Shown: in pieces, positions 46,348 through 55,303 of the stretch
Numbering within the stretch: position 1 is the first letter of the stretch
Layout of the letters: every line of letters begins with the position of its first letter
Origin: Snodgrassella sp945267035
GTDB taxonomy: Bacteria > Pseudomonadota > Gammaproteobacteria > Burkholderiales > Neisseriaceae
Length of the DNA: 64,000 nucleotides
Direction of reading: 5' to 3'
NCBI RefSeq assembly: GCF_026535915.1
Contig: NZ_JAFNPF010000001.1
Coordinates: 1,364,001-1,428,000 of the forward strand
Made by a program: the position numbers and the translations under genes
The notes under the pieces: generated by a model
The model's input: the letters and a program-made list of their open reading frames with translations, nothing else
Database searches by the model: none
What the model was told of the DNA's origin: nothing

Positions 46348-46779
46348 TTATATTCTTGTGCAATGCATCAAGATTTTAGTTTTTTCCTTATCTTCTGACT
46401 TATCCTGCGTTTTCGAGGACTCATAAATTGATTTAAACTCATTGTTTGTTATGTACTCAAGCTTGCGAAATCCGTCTATTTTCCTATCACCTATAGAATA
46501 GTTAAAACCTCCGTTCAATTCTTTGAAATCCTGTATTATTTCACCATCGCTATCGGTAAATTCTACAAAAAGCTGGTCATCTTTTTTTAGATATTTAACG
46601 AATAAAACTGCTTGACCAACTTGGGGGGCATAATCTTGGTCTATACCATTCCTCATTTTAGCAATTTGGTAGTCAATATCACATTCCCACTCCCCAATTA
46701 GCATGTCTTCGGTTACTTTCTTTTCTTCACAGCCGGTTAAAACAAACCCAATTAATCCTAGCAATATAACTCTCTTCAC
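46348..46779 (-). CDS. Hypothetical lipoprotein
   Basis: This 143-residue protein has a GTG start at 46779 supported by AGGAG (46785-46789 on the other strand). The signal peptide ends in lipobox VLTGC (Cys17). The mature part is acidic; DMLIGEWECDIDY and LEYITNNEFKSIYES resemble small lipocalin-like or META/DUF-type beta-barrel lipoproteins, but I cannot name a family. It lies at the edge of the accessory region with toxin and immunity debris, so it may belong to it. Confidence 0.65.
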   Translation of the reverse strand: MKRVILLGLIGFVLTGCEEKKVTEDMLIGEWECDIDYQIAKMRNGIDQDYAPQVGQAVLFVKYLKKDDQLFVEFTDSDGEIIQDFKELNGGFNYSIGDRKIDGFRKLEYITNNEFKSIYESSKTQDKSEDKEKTKILMHCTRI

Positions 46780-47663
46780 AATATCTCCTAAAATTTTATA
46801 TTTGCTAATGTTGTGAGTTTTAATATTTCATATCCATGATAATTTAGACGAATATTAGTCGACATTGACAAAGCGCGTTCCTTGTCGCCTGAATGACTGC
46901 TCATCTCATTAACTACTTGCTGTTATGCTTCTTTCACTGCTGTCCTGATCATTTTATTTTCGTGATCTATTGATCGTTTACTCACTTCAACTCCACTTGC
47001 TAAGTTTTATGGAGCAAAATTTCATTGTATTTTGATTTTAACCTTAATTAGAATTGATTTGACGGTTGCTGCATACTCGTCTGTTTTGCCTGATATTCAA
47101 TACAGCTTGCCATCTGTCATCCCTATTTCTGGCTTGCCACCCTCATCGAAACGGTACATTGAATTGGCATCTATTAGCCACACATTTTACCAGCACCAGC
47201 AATAGTCGCTGCTTTGGCCAGATGCCGTCGTGTAAGCTGAAGCTCCCATCATTGGCTGCTGCGCCATTTGTAACGATTGATGCCTGCACCCCGGCTAAGG
47301 TGTCAAAGCGGTTGTTAATGCTGCTGCATATAACTATCTTGCTAATGGAAACCACTCAGAGCTTTTATGCTTGACTTTTTAAAAAGTGAATGTTCAGTAT
47401 GATTTGACTAATGCTTTTTCTGGAATGCGTGGATTCTTTGATCGCTATTTATACAATGTATAATCTACTTTTCCTGTTTGATCTAAGGGAAATAAACAAA
47501 TTCGTTAGTTTCTGCAAATTGTTCATCAGCCCCTATCACTATCCATGCTTATCACTTTGGACATTAATTGAGAATTATAATGCTAGTGCTCCATTAAGTG
47601 AACAGATTAAAAATAATTACGAAACTATTACTAAGTTTGAATTAAAAAAAGTGGAGTTGTAAT
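46780..47663. other. Accessory region with decayed coding sequence
   Basis: There is no intact gene in about 880 bases. Plus-strand pieces from about 47055 on are coding-like in changing frames and are listed as a toxin relic. The stretch 46860-47040 shows nothing I recognise. Confidence 0.5.
47055..47662 (+). pseudogene. Decayed haemagglutinin/CdiA-like toxin C-terminal region
   Basis: Plus-strand pieces read LTVAAYSSVLPDIQYSLPS, VIPISGLPPSSKRYIELASI, SHTFYQHQQ, then GVKAVVNAAAYNYLANGNHS, VQYDLTNAFSGMRGFFDRYL and finally ENYNASAPLSEQIKNNYETI with TKFELKKVEL and TAA at 47660-47662. Several stops and frame changes interrupt them. The NAAAYNYLANG text resembles the pre-toxin segment of filamentous-haemagglutinin and CdiA proteins by eye. 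The last open part has a ribosome site inside it for the next gene, whose ATG begins one base after the stop. That arrangement, toxin tail then immunity gene, is typical of polymorphic toxin loci. The toxic activity is not identifiable. Confidence 0.5.
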
Positions 47664-48173
47664 ATGAATTTAAAAAATAATATAATAGAAGTTAAAGCCT
47701 ATAATTATAAAATAATACAAAAATATATTTTATATAGTATCCCGATTCTTATATTAGGTATTTACATATCTAGTTTGTTAAGTTCCAAAATTATACTTTG
47801 GGGCAATATGTTGATTTTTGGAACTATTTATTGGGGAGTTATAGAACTAGTTCAAAAAAAAGAAGTAGCTATATTTTTAAATGATATGGAATTAAAGATA
47901 GAAGATGAAAAGATACCATGTTCGGTTATAGAACATTATTATCTAACTAAGGTAACCAATGAATTATTAGGATTAAGAGTAAAAACTAAAGAAAATAAGA
48001 TGTATATATACTTTACCGATTTAGAAAACAAAAAGTTATTAATGAAATATTTTAATTCTAATAATGTAATAGAGAAAAAGAGAGTAATTGATAATTATAT
48101 TAGATTATTTAGTGTTGTGATTTTTATTTTAGTTATTTTACTCTTATTTTCAATGATGTTAATTCTGATATAA
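47664..48173 (+). CDS. Small membrane protein, candidate orphan immunity protein
   Basis: This intact 169-residue protein has membrane helices at about 20-42 (YILYSIPILILGIYISSLLS), 47-67 (LWGNMLIFGTIYWGVIELV) and the C-terminal 148-169 (FSVVIFILVILLLFSMMLIL). A soluble Lys/Glu-rich middle part lies between. Base composition is far more AT-rich than that of core genes (runs of AAT, ATA and TTA codons), which points to transfer. GTGGAG seven bases before the ATG is a good ribosome site and lies within the end of the decayed toxin frame. Immunity proteins against membrane-acting toxins often look like this, but no family is recognised. Position is the main evidence. Confidence 0.65.
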   Translation: MNLKNNIIEVKAYNYKIIQKYILYSIPILILGIYISSLLSSKIILWGNMLIFGTIYWGVIELVQKKEVAIFLNDMELKIEDEKIPCSVIEHYYLTKVTNELLGLRVKTKENKMYIYFTDLENKKLLMKYFNSNNVIEKKRVIDNYIRLFSVVIFILVILLLFSMMLILI

Positions 48174-49042
48174 CAATATTATTTTATAAAAGCTATGAGT
48201 AAAGTTTATATACCCAAAGATACCTATCCAGTTAGCACGTAATAGAACTCTTTTAATTTTATTTTTTGACGAAGAAAATTTTCCAGATCGTTTTTAGTTA
48301 TTCAAATGTATAATTCTCTGTTAAATTCATTGTTATTTATCTTTCACAACATAATTTATAAATACTTGATTGTAAAATTTAATTTTACTCAACAAAACAC
48401 ACCAATAAAATTCTTATAATCTTGTTGGCTAGGATTAATTTAAGCGTATTTATTATTTATACTTAATTGGAAAACCGTAATCCTATCTTTAATAACTCAG
48501 CAAGAAAACACATATTGATAAACCTAGACTATTTGAAGTTAAGTTATTTTGATTTGTAGCAGCCCAAGCCTTATCGGCACTTGATGCGACCGCCTTCATC
48601 GCTGCATTTAACCCATTTTTTTCAGGTCAACTTACGCTAACCAGGGGATAGATCTAACGGCATAACTATATTTACCTCCGCGAACCTTTTCCCGCCACTT
48701 GCCTGACGATCTTAACGGATTAAGGCTTATGGCATCATGGCAAGCAGGCAGATGATGAATGCCAGAAACATAATACGAAATGGTTATCAAAATTCAGAGA
48801 AAATTTCGAAAATAGATCTAAGTTAGTAAAATGATTCATTATTTTGATTGAATTTTACCTATTCCTGCACCTCAATCTTTTCTTACAGTTATATAGTATT
48901 CTGAAATTAAAGTCATTTTAGAATTTCGCCACATTTTTAATTGTTGTTGTTATTTAATTGTTCAGTTCATTGTCTCTTCTATTGGTAGCTACTTAGATAA
49001 TGATTGAATTGGCTAGGCCATAAAGGAAATATTGGGTGAATT
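48174..49042. other. Intergenic region with a decayed gene on the minus strand
   Basis: There is no intact gene in 870 bases. The segment 48550-48790 is clearly richer in G and C than its surroundings and is coding-like on the minus strand, listed separately. The rest is AT-rich without recognisable content. Confidence 0.5.
48490..48793 (-). pseudogene. Decayed gene of unknown function
   Basis: On the minus strand the frame is open from 48793 to a stop at 48632 and reads YYVSGIHHLPACHDAIS, then SSGKWREKVRGGKYSYAVRS. A second frame continues with NGLNAAMKAVASSADKAW and AATNQNNLTSNSLGL. Higher GC content and protein-like text in two frames suggest a gene broken by frameshift. No start or ribosome site is visible and the family is not recognised. 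Confidence 0.4.
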
Positions 49043-50374
49043 ATGTATGAAGATATATTTAACTGGCTTAAAGATCGCGGCATTACAGAAGTTGAATGTA
49101 TTCTCCCAGATATTACCGGCGTGGCACGTGGCAAGATTATTCCTAAAGATAAATTTATCTCTGAACCAGAAATGCGCTTACCGGAAGCGGTATTGTTGCA
49201 AACAGTGACTGGTGAATATCCGCAATCTTCTCTGCTGGATACCACCGATGCAGATATGGAGTTGAAACCAGACTCTTCTACTATCCGCTTTGTCCCTTGG
49301 GCTCAGGATCCAACAGCATCAATCATTTTTGATTGTTATTCCCCACAAGCTTTACCGATTGAAACCGCACCAAGGAATGTTCTTAAGCGTGTGTTGAAAC
49401 GCTTTGAAAATTTAGAATTAGAACCGATTATCGCTCCGGAAATGGAGTTTTATTTAATTTCGCCAAATCCTGATCCAGATGTGCCTTTAAAACCTCCGGT
49501 GGGTCGTACAGGCAGGATCGAATTTGGCCGGCGCTCCTATGCAGTGGATGCGGTCAATGAGTTCGATCCGTTGTTTGAAGAAATTTATGATCATTGTCAT
49601 GCACAAAATTTAGAAGTGGATACCCTGATTCATGAAATTGGTGCAGCCCAGATGGAAATTAATTTTTTGCATGGTCATGCATTAGATTTGGCTGATCAGG
49701 TATTTTTATTCAAACGTACAGTCCGGGAGTCGGCATTTCATCATAATATGTATGCAACTTTTATGGCCAAACCAATGGAATGTGAACCAGGCAGTGCGAT
49801 GCATATTCATCAGAGTTTGCGCAGGGCCAACGGTCAGAATGCTTTTAGTAATGCTGATGGTTCACCATCCGATCTGTTTTTTTATTTTATCGGTGGGCTC
49901 CAAAAATATTTACCGCAAACGATGCCTTTTTTTGCTCCCTATGTTAATTCTTTTCGCCGTTTAACCCGCTATACTGCTGCCCCGACCAATGTGGAATGGG
50001 GATATGACAATCGCACGGTTGGTTTAAGGGTTCCTCGTGCTGCTGGTCAATCCAGACGTATTGAGAATCGTCTTGCGGGGGTAGATGTCAATCCTTATCT
50101 GGCCTTTGCCTGCTCTCTGGCCTGTGGGTATTTGGGTATTAAAGAACAAATCACCCCCAATTCACCTATGAATACCAGTGCTTACGCTTTACCCTATCAA
50201 TTTCCCACAACGGTAGAAGAATCGATCGAGCGTTTACGCCAATGCGAACCCATTTATGATTTATTAGGCGAACGATTTGTAGAACTGTATATTGCGGTTA
50301 AAGAACAAGAGGTATCGGAATATTTTCGTGTTATTAGTCCGTGGGAACGGAAGTATTTATTACTTCATGTGTGA
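49043..50374 (+). CDS. Glutamine synthetase family protein (PuuA/GlnA3-like)
   Basis: This 443-residue ATP-dependent ligase has the N-terminal beta-grasp VECILPDITGVARGKIIPKD. In the catalytic domain, EMEFYLISPNPD (metal Glu), GAAQMEINF, GSAMHIHQSL (metal His) and the C-terminal NRTVGLRVPRA with ENRLAGVDVNPYLA are the GS hallmarks. The DIT-type N-terminus and the lack of an adenylylation Tyr loop favour the gamma-glutamylpolyamine synthetase group (PuuA) over true GlnA. Likely substrates are glutamate and a polyamine or other amine. No other puu genes are next to it, so the substrate is uncertain. The coding start follows AAAGGAAA by some 15 bases, which is weak. Confidence 0.88.
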   Translation: MYEDIFNWLKDRGITEVECILPDITGVARGKIIPKDKFISEPEMRLPEAVLLQTVTGEYPQSSLLDTTDADMELKPDSSTIRFVPWAQDPTASIIFDCYSPQALPIETAPRNVLKRVLKRFENLELEPIIAPEMEFYLISPNPDPDVPLKPPVGRTGRIEFGRRSYAVDAVNEFDPLFEEIYDHCHAQNLEVDTLIHEIGAAQMEINFLHGHALDLADQVFLFKRTVRESAFHHNMYATFMAKPMECEPGSAMHIHQSLRRANGQNAFSNADGSPSDLFFYFIGGLQKYLPQTMPFFAPYVNSFRRLTRYTAAPTNVEWGYDNRTVGLRVPRAAGQSRRIENRLAGVDVNPYLAFACSLACGYLGIKEQITPNSPMNTSAYALPYQFPTTVEESIERLRQCEPIYDLLGERFVELYIAVKEQEVSEYFRVISPWERKYLLLHV

Positions 50375-50489
50375 TTGCTCAATATTGAAAAAACATCTCT
50401 GCACATGTCAATAATCTTATAGCAATAATCTATGCTCAATATCATGGTTTACAAAGTTTGGGATAAACAGGGTTTGAATAAAGCAATAG

Positions 50490-51200
50490 TTATTGATCTT
50501 GAGCACATAAGGGCACGGCTTTAACGCCAAGAATATTGGTTGCCAATCGACTTTTGGCCTGATCTGGAATCAATGTTAGCGGGATATCGCGTTTAACCAA
50601 TACCAGACCATATACAGCAGCCAAATGTGGCCACCATCGGTTTCCCATCAGTTCAATGGTTTGATGATTTTTACTGTAACAGCCAGGTAAACCATAACCT
50701 AAGAATTGACCTTCTGTTAGAAAAAGATGATGTTTTTGCATTAGAGAGGCTACCTGAGCAGCAGATCTGGGCTGCCAATTATGTAGATTGGACTGACGGC
50801 GGTAAAAAAAACGCCAATAACCCCTACTGTTCAGTCCGGTTAATAGCAAAGATCCCCCTGGCACCAAGATTCTGGTTACTTCTCGTAACACATCCTCTGC
50901 GTTGATCAGTTCATCCAGTCCATGAGGCCAAATCAAGGTATCTATACTTTGATCCCTCCATGGCAAAGCGTGGACATCGGCAATCACTGTCGTGTATTCA
51001 GTATTAGAATGATGTTGAATAATATATTGGGATTCAGTAGCGAAGATCTGTTTGAATTGCCAGGAAGTGAAGCCGACCTGTAGGATGGTACCAAAACGCA
51101 GATTAGTTAATTTTTGTTGTAAAAATTGTTGCTCCAATTCAGAAATATAATTTCCGAAAGCATTCTTGGCTAACCAGTTTTGCACACCGCACAAGAGCAT
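50490..51200 (-). CDS. SAM-dependent methyltransferase, YafS-like
   Basis: This class I methyltransferase of about 236 residues has a weak motif I (FGTILQVGFTSWQF, where the usual Gly-x-Gly is reduced), the Asp of VIADVHALPWRDQSIDTLIW, and VTRILVPGGSLLLTGLNSRG as motif III. The ATG at 51200 with GAGGT six bases before it is preferred to a GTG at 51212. A homologue, yafS, lies near mltD in E. coli, and here too it is head to head with mltD. The substrate is unknown. Confidence 0.8.
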   Translation of the reverse strand: MLLCGVQNWLAKNAFGNYISELEQQFLQQKLTNLRFGTILQVGFTSWQFKQIFATESQYIIQHHSNTEYTTVIADVHALPWRDQSIDTLIWPHGLDELINAEDVLREVTRILVPGGSLLLTGLNSRGYWRFFYRRQSNLHNWQPRSAAQVASLMQKHHLFLTEGQFLGYGLPGCYSKNHQTIELMGNRWWPHLAAVYGLVLVKRDIPLTLIPDQAKSRLATNILGVKAVPLCAQDQ

Positions 51201-51360
51201 GTGAAACCTCACTTTCAGTTGCTTCTGATACCAATCAATATTGTATCTGTCATTTTATTATATTTTCATGATTACTGTAAAAATAGATATTTATCCTTGA
51301 CCACGAGCGCCATCATATTTAAAATTAAGAGGATTTTGCACAAATTTTACGGTAAATCGA

Positions 51361-53433
51361 ATGGCTAAACTGAAGCATATGGTACTGGCAATATCCAGTT
51401 TGGTGATAGCTCCAAACTTATCTTTTGCCCAATCTTACACCAGCAATGGTATTGGATTGGCAATGATGAATTTGAAAGCAACCACACTTAAAGGCAAGGC
51501 TAGTTCATCTCATGATATCTGGGCGCGTATTCGCCAAGATTTTCGTATGACTGAAGTCAACCCAGAAATAATCCGCAAACATGAGTCTTATTATTCCACT
51601 CATAGTGCTTATTTCAATCGTACGGTTGTGCGCAGTCAACCTTATCTCTTTCATATTGTTAATGAAGCTGAAAAACGTCAAATGCCTGCAGAAGTGGCTT
51701 TGTTGCCATTTATTGAAAGTGCCTTTGTAAACAAGGCCAAATCTCCGGTAGGCGCTTCTGGTTTATGGCAATTTATGCCTAAAAGTGGACGACAATATGG
51801 GCTGGAACAAACCAATCTGTATGACGGACGACATGACGTCTATGCAGCAACTGATGCAGCCTTGACCTATCTACAATACCTGTATGGTTTGTTTGGTGAC
51901 TGGTCTCTGGCACTGGCTGCATACAATTGGGGCGAAGGCAATGTAGGCAAAGCGGTCAAACGAGCACAACTGGCTGGTTTGGATCCAACCTATGAAAATT
52001 TGCGCATGCCTAACGAAACACGCAATTACGTACCAAAATTATTGGCTGTTCGTAATATCATTGATAATCCAAAGGCTTTTGGTATAGATTTGGTTTCTGT
52101 ACCAAACCGTCCTTATTTTGAAGCCGTCACTATCGATCAACCCATCGACATCGATACAGCTGCGCGCCTGGCTAATATTTCAACTTCTGAATTTTTAACC
52201 TTGAACCCAAGTTTCAAGAGTCCGGTTTTCATACCTAAAGAAAACCGTAAAATGCTGTTGCCGATTACTGCGGTAAATACTTTCGAACGCAATTATCGTA
52301 AAGCCGATAAAAACACTTTGGTTTCATGGAATATTTATAAAGCTTATTCCAACACCAATATTGCAGATTTGGCAGCTAAATCTGGAATGAGCACGGCTGA
52401 AATTAAACGTTTGAACAACCTGACGTCAAATACTGTGCCTGCTGGACGCAGCTTGCTTTTGAGCAAAAATGCTGTCAATGCTCAAGGTCTGGATTCATTT
52501 AAAAACAGTGACGATGATCCATTGCTGAATATTGCGATGTCACAGCCAGTATTACCTGCCGGTACCTTTGCTACTCGTAGTAACACCAATACAACTACAG
52601 TACAAACCACTACTGTAGCGGTTAATAACACTGCTCCAGTGGCACCTGTTGTTGTGGAAACGAATCGTGATCGCTTAGCTGTTAATCAAACAGTGGTTGT
52701 CGCAAATAGCAATAGCTTAGCTTCTAAGCAAGGTGTAGCAGTGGTGAACAATACCATTACTGTGGCCAATAACGACACTGTTAAGTTGAACCAACCGGTA
52801 GAAAATTCCGCTAATGATAAGTTGATGAATGTAGCTTTGAGCAAATCTCAGGACAGCAGTACTGTTGAGATTACTGCTCCGGTAGGTTCGAATGATGATG
52901 CATTGATGGCGCTAGTTAACACCGATGATCTGCAAAAAACAGCTGCGGCATCTGTGCAGCGGGTACTTTCGCAGACTGACCGTGAAGAAGCACAAGCTAT
53001 ACGGGTTGCTGATACACGAAGTGTTAAAAATACTTCACGCGCACCAATTAATGTTGCAGAAAACCGCAAGGAAGTTCATAAAGTTGTGGCTGGAGATAGC
53101 TTATTCACCATTGCACAGCGCTATCATGTCAATGTCGCTGATCTGGTTACTGCTAACAACTTACGCGGTCACAACATTCAAGTGGGTCAGGTATTAAACA
53201 TTAAGGGTGGTAGCAACAATAAAGGTGCTCGCTTTGTTACCGTTGCTGGCAAAGGCAGTAAGTCTAAACCAACCGCTGCCAAAGCCACCATTCCAGCCAC
53301 TTATACAGTAAAAAAAGGTGACACGTTAACCAGCATTGCCAAAAGCCTGAAAATTCCGGTGAGCAAATTGCAAAAAGTTCACGGTAAACAGGTACTGCGT
53401 CCGGGTCAGAAACTTAAAATAACTGGTTTATAA
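51361..53433 (+). CDS. mltD: Membrane-bound lytic murein transglycosylase D with LysM repeats
   Basis: This 690-residue exported protein has a signal peptide (about 1-23, ending SFA). The SLT domain (about 100-230) has the catalytic Glu119 in LLPFIESAF, followed by SPVGASGLWQFMP and AAYNWGEGNVGKA. A degenerate LysM at about 315-365, a long Asn/Thr/Val low-complexity region (about 390-490) and two good LysM domains (about 570-615, VVAGDSLFTIAQRYHVNVAD; about 645-690, VKKGDTLTSIAKSLKI) follow. It cleaves peptidoglycan glycan strands to form 1,6-anhydro ends. No lipobox Cys is seen at the signal-peptide end, unlike E. coli MltD. A terminator follows. Confidence 0.94.
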   Translation: MAKLKHMVLAISSLVIAPNLSFAQSYTSNGIGLAMMNLKATTLKGKASSSHDIWARIRQDFRMTEVNPEIIRKHESYYSTHSAYFNRTVVRSQPYLFHIVNEAEKRQMPAEVALLPFIESAFVNKAKSPVGASGLWQFMPKSGRQYGLEQTNLYDGRHDVYAATDAALTYLQYLYGLFGDWSLALAAYNWGEGNVGKAVKRAQLAGLDPTYENLRMPNETRNYVPKLLAVRNIIDNPKAFGIDLVSVPNRPYFEAVTIDQPIDIDTAARLANISTSEFLTLNPSFKSPVFIPKENRKMLLPITAVNTFERNYRKADKNTLVSWNIYKAYSNTNIADLAAKSGMSTAEIKRLNNLTSNTVPAGRSLLLSKNAVNAQGLDSFKNSDDDPLLNIAMSQPVLPAGTFATRSNTNTTTVQTTTVAVNNTAPVAPVVVETNRDRLAVNQTVVVANSNSLASKQGVAVVNNTITVANNDTVKLNQPVENSANDKLMNVALSKSQDSSTVEITAPVGSNDDALMALVNTDDLQKTAAASVQRVLSQTDREEAQAIRVADTRSVKNTSRAPINVAENRKEVHKVVAGDSLFTIAQRYHVNVADLVTANNLRGHNIQVGQVLNIKGGSNNKGARFVTVAGKGSKSKPTAAKATIPATYTVKKGDTLTSIAKSLKIPVSKLQKVHGKQVLRPGQKLKITGL

Positions 53434-53455
53434 CCGGATCAAATTGATTGTTTTT

Positions 53456-53483
53456 AAGCCAGTGCTGATGCACTGGCTTTTTA
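53456..53483. terminator. Terminator between mltD and the DMT gene
   Basis: AAGCCAGTGC (53456-53465) pairs with GCACTGGCTT (53470-53479) around TGAT, followed by TTTAA and preceded by TTTTT. The flanking genes converge, so it probably serves both. Confidence 0.85.
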
Positions 53484-53485
53484 AT

Positions 53486-54355
53486 TTACTGCTCAACTTT
53501 CTTGGGAATAAATATGCATGCTGTTGCAGCGCCCATAACCATAATCATGCCAAGCAAAGATTGCAACGTAACAGACTCTTTTAATAAGACAACAGCCAAC
53601 ACCACGCCAAATACTGGCTCCAACGCCAGAAATATACCGCTGATACTGGCGGATACCGTTTCAAGCCCTTTATTCCAACACCATGCCGCCACAAGACTAC
53701 ATCCAATACCTAAATAGATGATGGCGCCAACTCCCTGTCCGGAAAATTGCATCTGCCATTGCTCAACCAATGGAATCATCAAGGGTAAACCAAAGAGAGT
53801 TCCTGTTTGTAGGGTTAAGGCAGTATAAATTTTGACATTCATCGATCGCATAAATTTCTGCGATAATCGAATCCAGAAAGCCATAACTATGGTTGAAGAA
53901 AATACCAAACCACAGCCAAGCAATGAAATGCCATCATGGCTCTGTTGAGGCTTCCCCACTACCAGCAATACGCCAATAAAAGCCACTATTCCCAGTATAA
54001 ATACGACAACCGGTGTTTTCTCCCGAAAAAAAAGCAATCCGACCAATACAATGATGATGGGTTCCATGCCTATAATTGTCACAGCACTGACTGCGGGTAT
54101 GAGTTTTAGTCCACTAATCTGTAATAGATAAGTGACTGGATAGGTCAGCAACCCAAGGAAAGTAATTTGAATCCATTTTTGTCTCGACAGTGAATTTCCG
54201 TCTTTAACATAGTGATAACTTATTGGTAGTGTAACAAGTGTAGCCAAAAGCAACCGAAATAGAACCACTAAAACAGGATCTATCATGGCATAAGCCAATT
54301 TGGTTGCGATAAATGAGCTTCCCCACATAAATGATGCAATGAGTAAATAGTGCAT
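53486..54355 (-). CDS. EamA/DMT-family transporter
   Basis: This 289-residue inner-membrane protein has ten predicted helices in two EamA repeats, about 1-135 and 145-285. The first repeat has LIASFMWGSSFIATKLAYAM and VSAVTIIGMEPIIIVLVGLL; the second has the matching LGIGCSLVAAWCWNKGLETV and SGIFLALEPVFGVVLAVVLL. Such proteins export or import amino acids and other small metabolites; the substrate cannot be predicted. It converges on mltD. Confidence 0.9.
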   Translation of the reverse strand: MHYLLIASFMWGSSFIATKLAYAMIDPVLVVLFRLLLATLVTLPISYHYVKDGNSLSRQKWIQITFLGLLTYPVTYLLQISGLKLIPAVSAVTIIGMEPIIIVLVGLLFFREKTPVVVFILGIVAFIGVLLVVGKPQQSHDGISLLGCGLVFSSTIVMAFWIRLSQKFMRSMNVKIYTALTLQTGTLFGLPLMIPLVEQWQMQFSGQGVGAIIYLGIGCSLVAAWCWNKGLETVSASISGIFLALEPVFGVVLAVVLLKESVTLQSLLGMIMVMGAATACIFIPKKVEQ

Positions 54356-54941
54356 AAATAATTTGCTATATATGTTGATTTAAAATGATACGATATGGAT
54401 AAAGCTTAATTCCTAGGTTCACTTAATTATCCATACCTTGTTGAAGGATCGATCTATCCATCAAAACCATTTTGCCCGCATGTTGTCTAGCTGAACAAAT
54501 GTGTTTATTCACGCACATTATCTATAACAAATATAGTTGCGTCTACTCGTCAGAACCTCTGCTCATTAATTTGCTATGACTAAACTATGACCCACAAGCT
54601 AAACCTTCAATTAGCTCATCAGTATGCAGGTAATTTAACGCGATCCAATTAGCCATTCTTTTTAGTTTCATCACGTTCGTTTCCACAATCGATATTCTTT
54701 GCTGAAGCTACTCTTGTTAACCTTCAATCTTGTGTTGCTAATTTAGCTTGGCTGATAACGATTAAAATTTCTATTTTAATTTGCATTTTGAATGATTTTT
54801 AGTTGATCATTATTTTGTATTGATAATCTTATAGTTATATTTACAGCCATGGGAAATGGCACTCTATTTTTTTAGCTGCTAAAATTGAACTATATCACCT
54901 TGAAATTTGCTCAAACTTGTTTAACCATAAGATTTATCATT
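54356..54941. other. Intergenic region, no gene seen
   Basis: These 586 bases between divergent genes hold no supportable gene. One minus-strand phrase (SQAKLATQD, near 54750) reads like protein but is broken at once by stops. Gene debris is possible. Confidence 0.35.
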
Positions 54942-55268
54942 ATGCTTTATTTTAGTATTAACAGTAGTAACAATCTGCATCTGGGTTTTTTGGTGTTGAT
55001 GGATGAAGATGATTCTGCTTATGCCGATGGCGCAGTGGGTTATTATGCGATTAAGGCTCAGGCAGACGAAGCCGATCAAATAGCTTGTGCTGCTGAATGG
55101 CGAATTTTGTCAGGTTTATCGCAGCAAGCAGGATTAAAATGGCATAAAAACCATGATTATGTTCAATTATGCAATGCAAACAATGAAATCATTGGTCAGC
55201 TTCGTCAACAATACTTGATCTTACAAGGTCAGCATTTTGTGCTTAATGACTTAACTGGCACATTATAA
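54942..55268 (+). CDS. Hypothetical protein upstream of the LplT-like gene
   Basis: This small acidic protein is about 108 residues from the ATG at 54942. The frame is open upstream to 54885, but that extension is weakly coding and its ATG-less start is poor. The text (HLGFLVLMDEDDSAYADGAV, EADQIACAAEWRILSGLSQQ) has no membrane helix and no motif I recognise. The LplT-like gene starts 35 bases downstream, so the two may be cotranscribed. Confidence 0.6.
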   Translation: MLYFSINSSNNLHLGFLVLMDEDDSAYADGAVGYYAIKAQADEADQIACAAEWRILSGLSQQAGLKWHKNHDYVQLCNANNEIIGQLRQQYLILQGQHFVLNDLTGTL

Positions 55269-55303
55269 CAATCCGAGAAGTTCCATTTCCTACAAGGATA
55301 ATC

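Noticed and set aside
47143..47355. Minus-strand 70-codon frame over the second toxin scar
   Set aside because: The plus strand carries the better protein-like text in the same stretch; the minus frame has no ribosome site and looks like a shadow.
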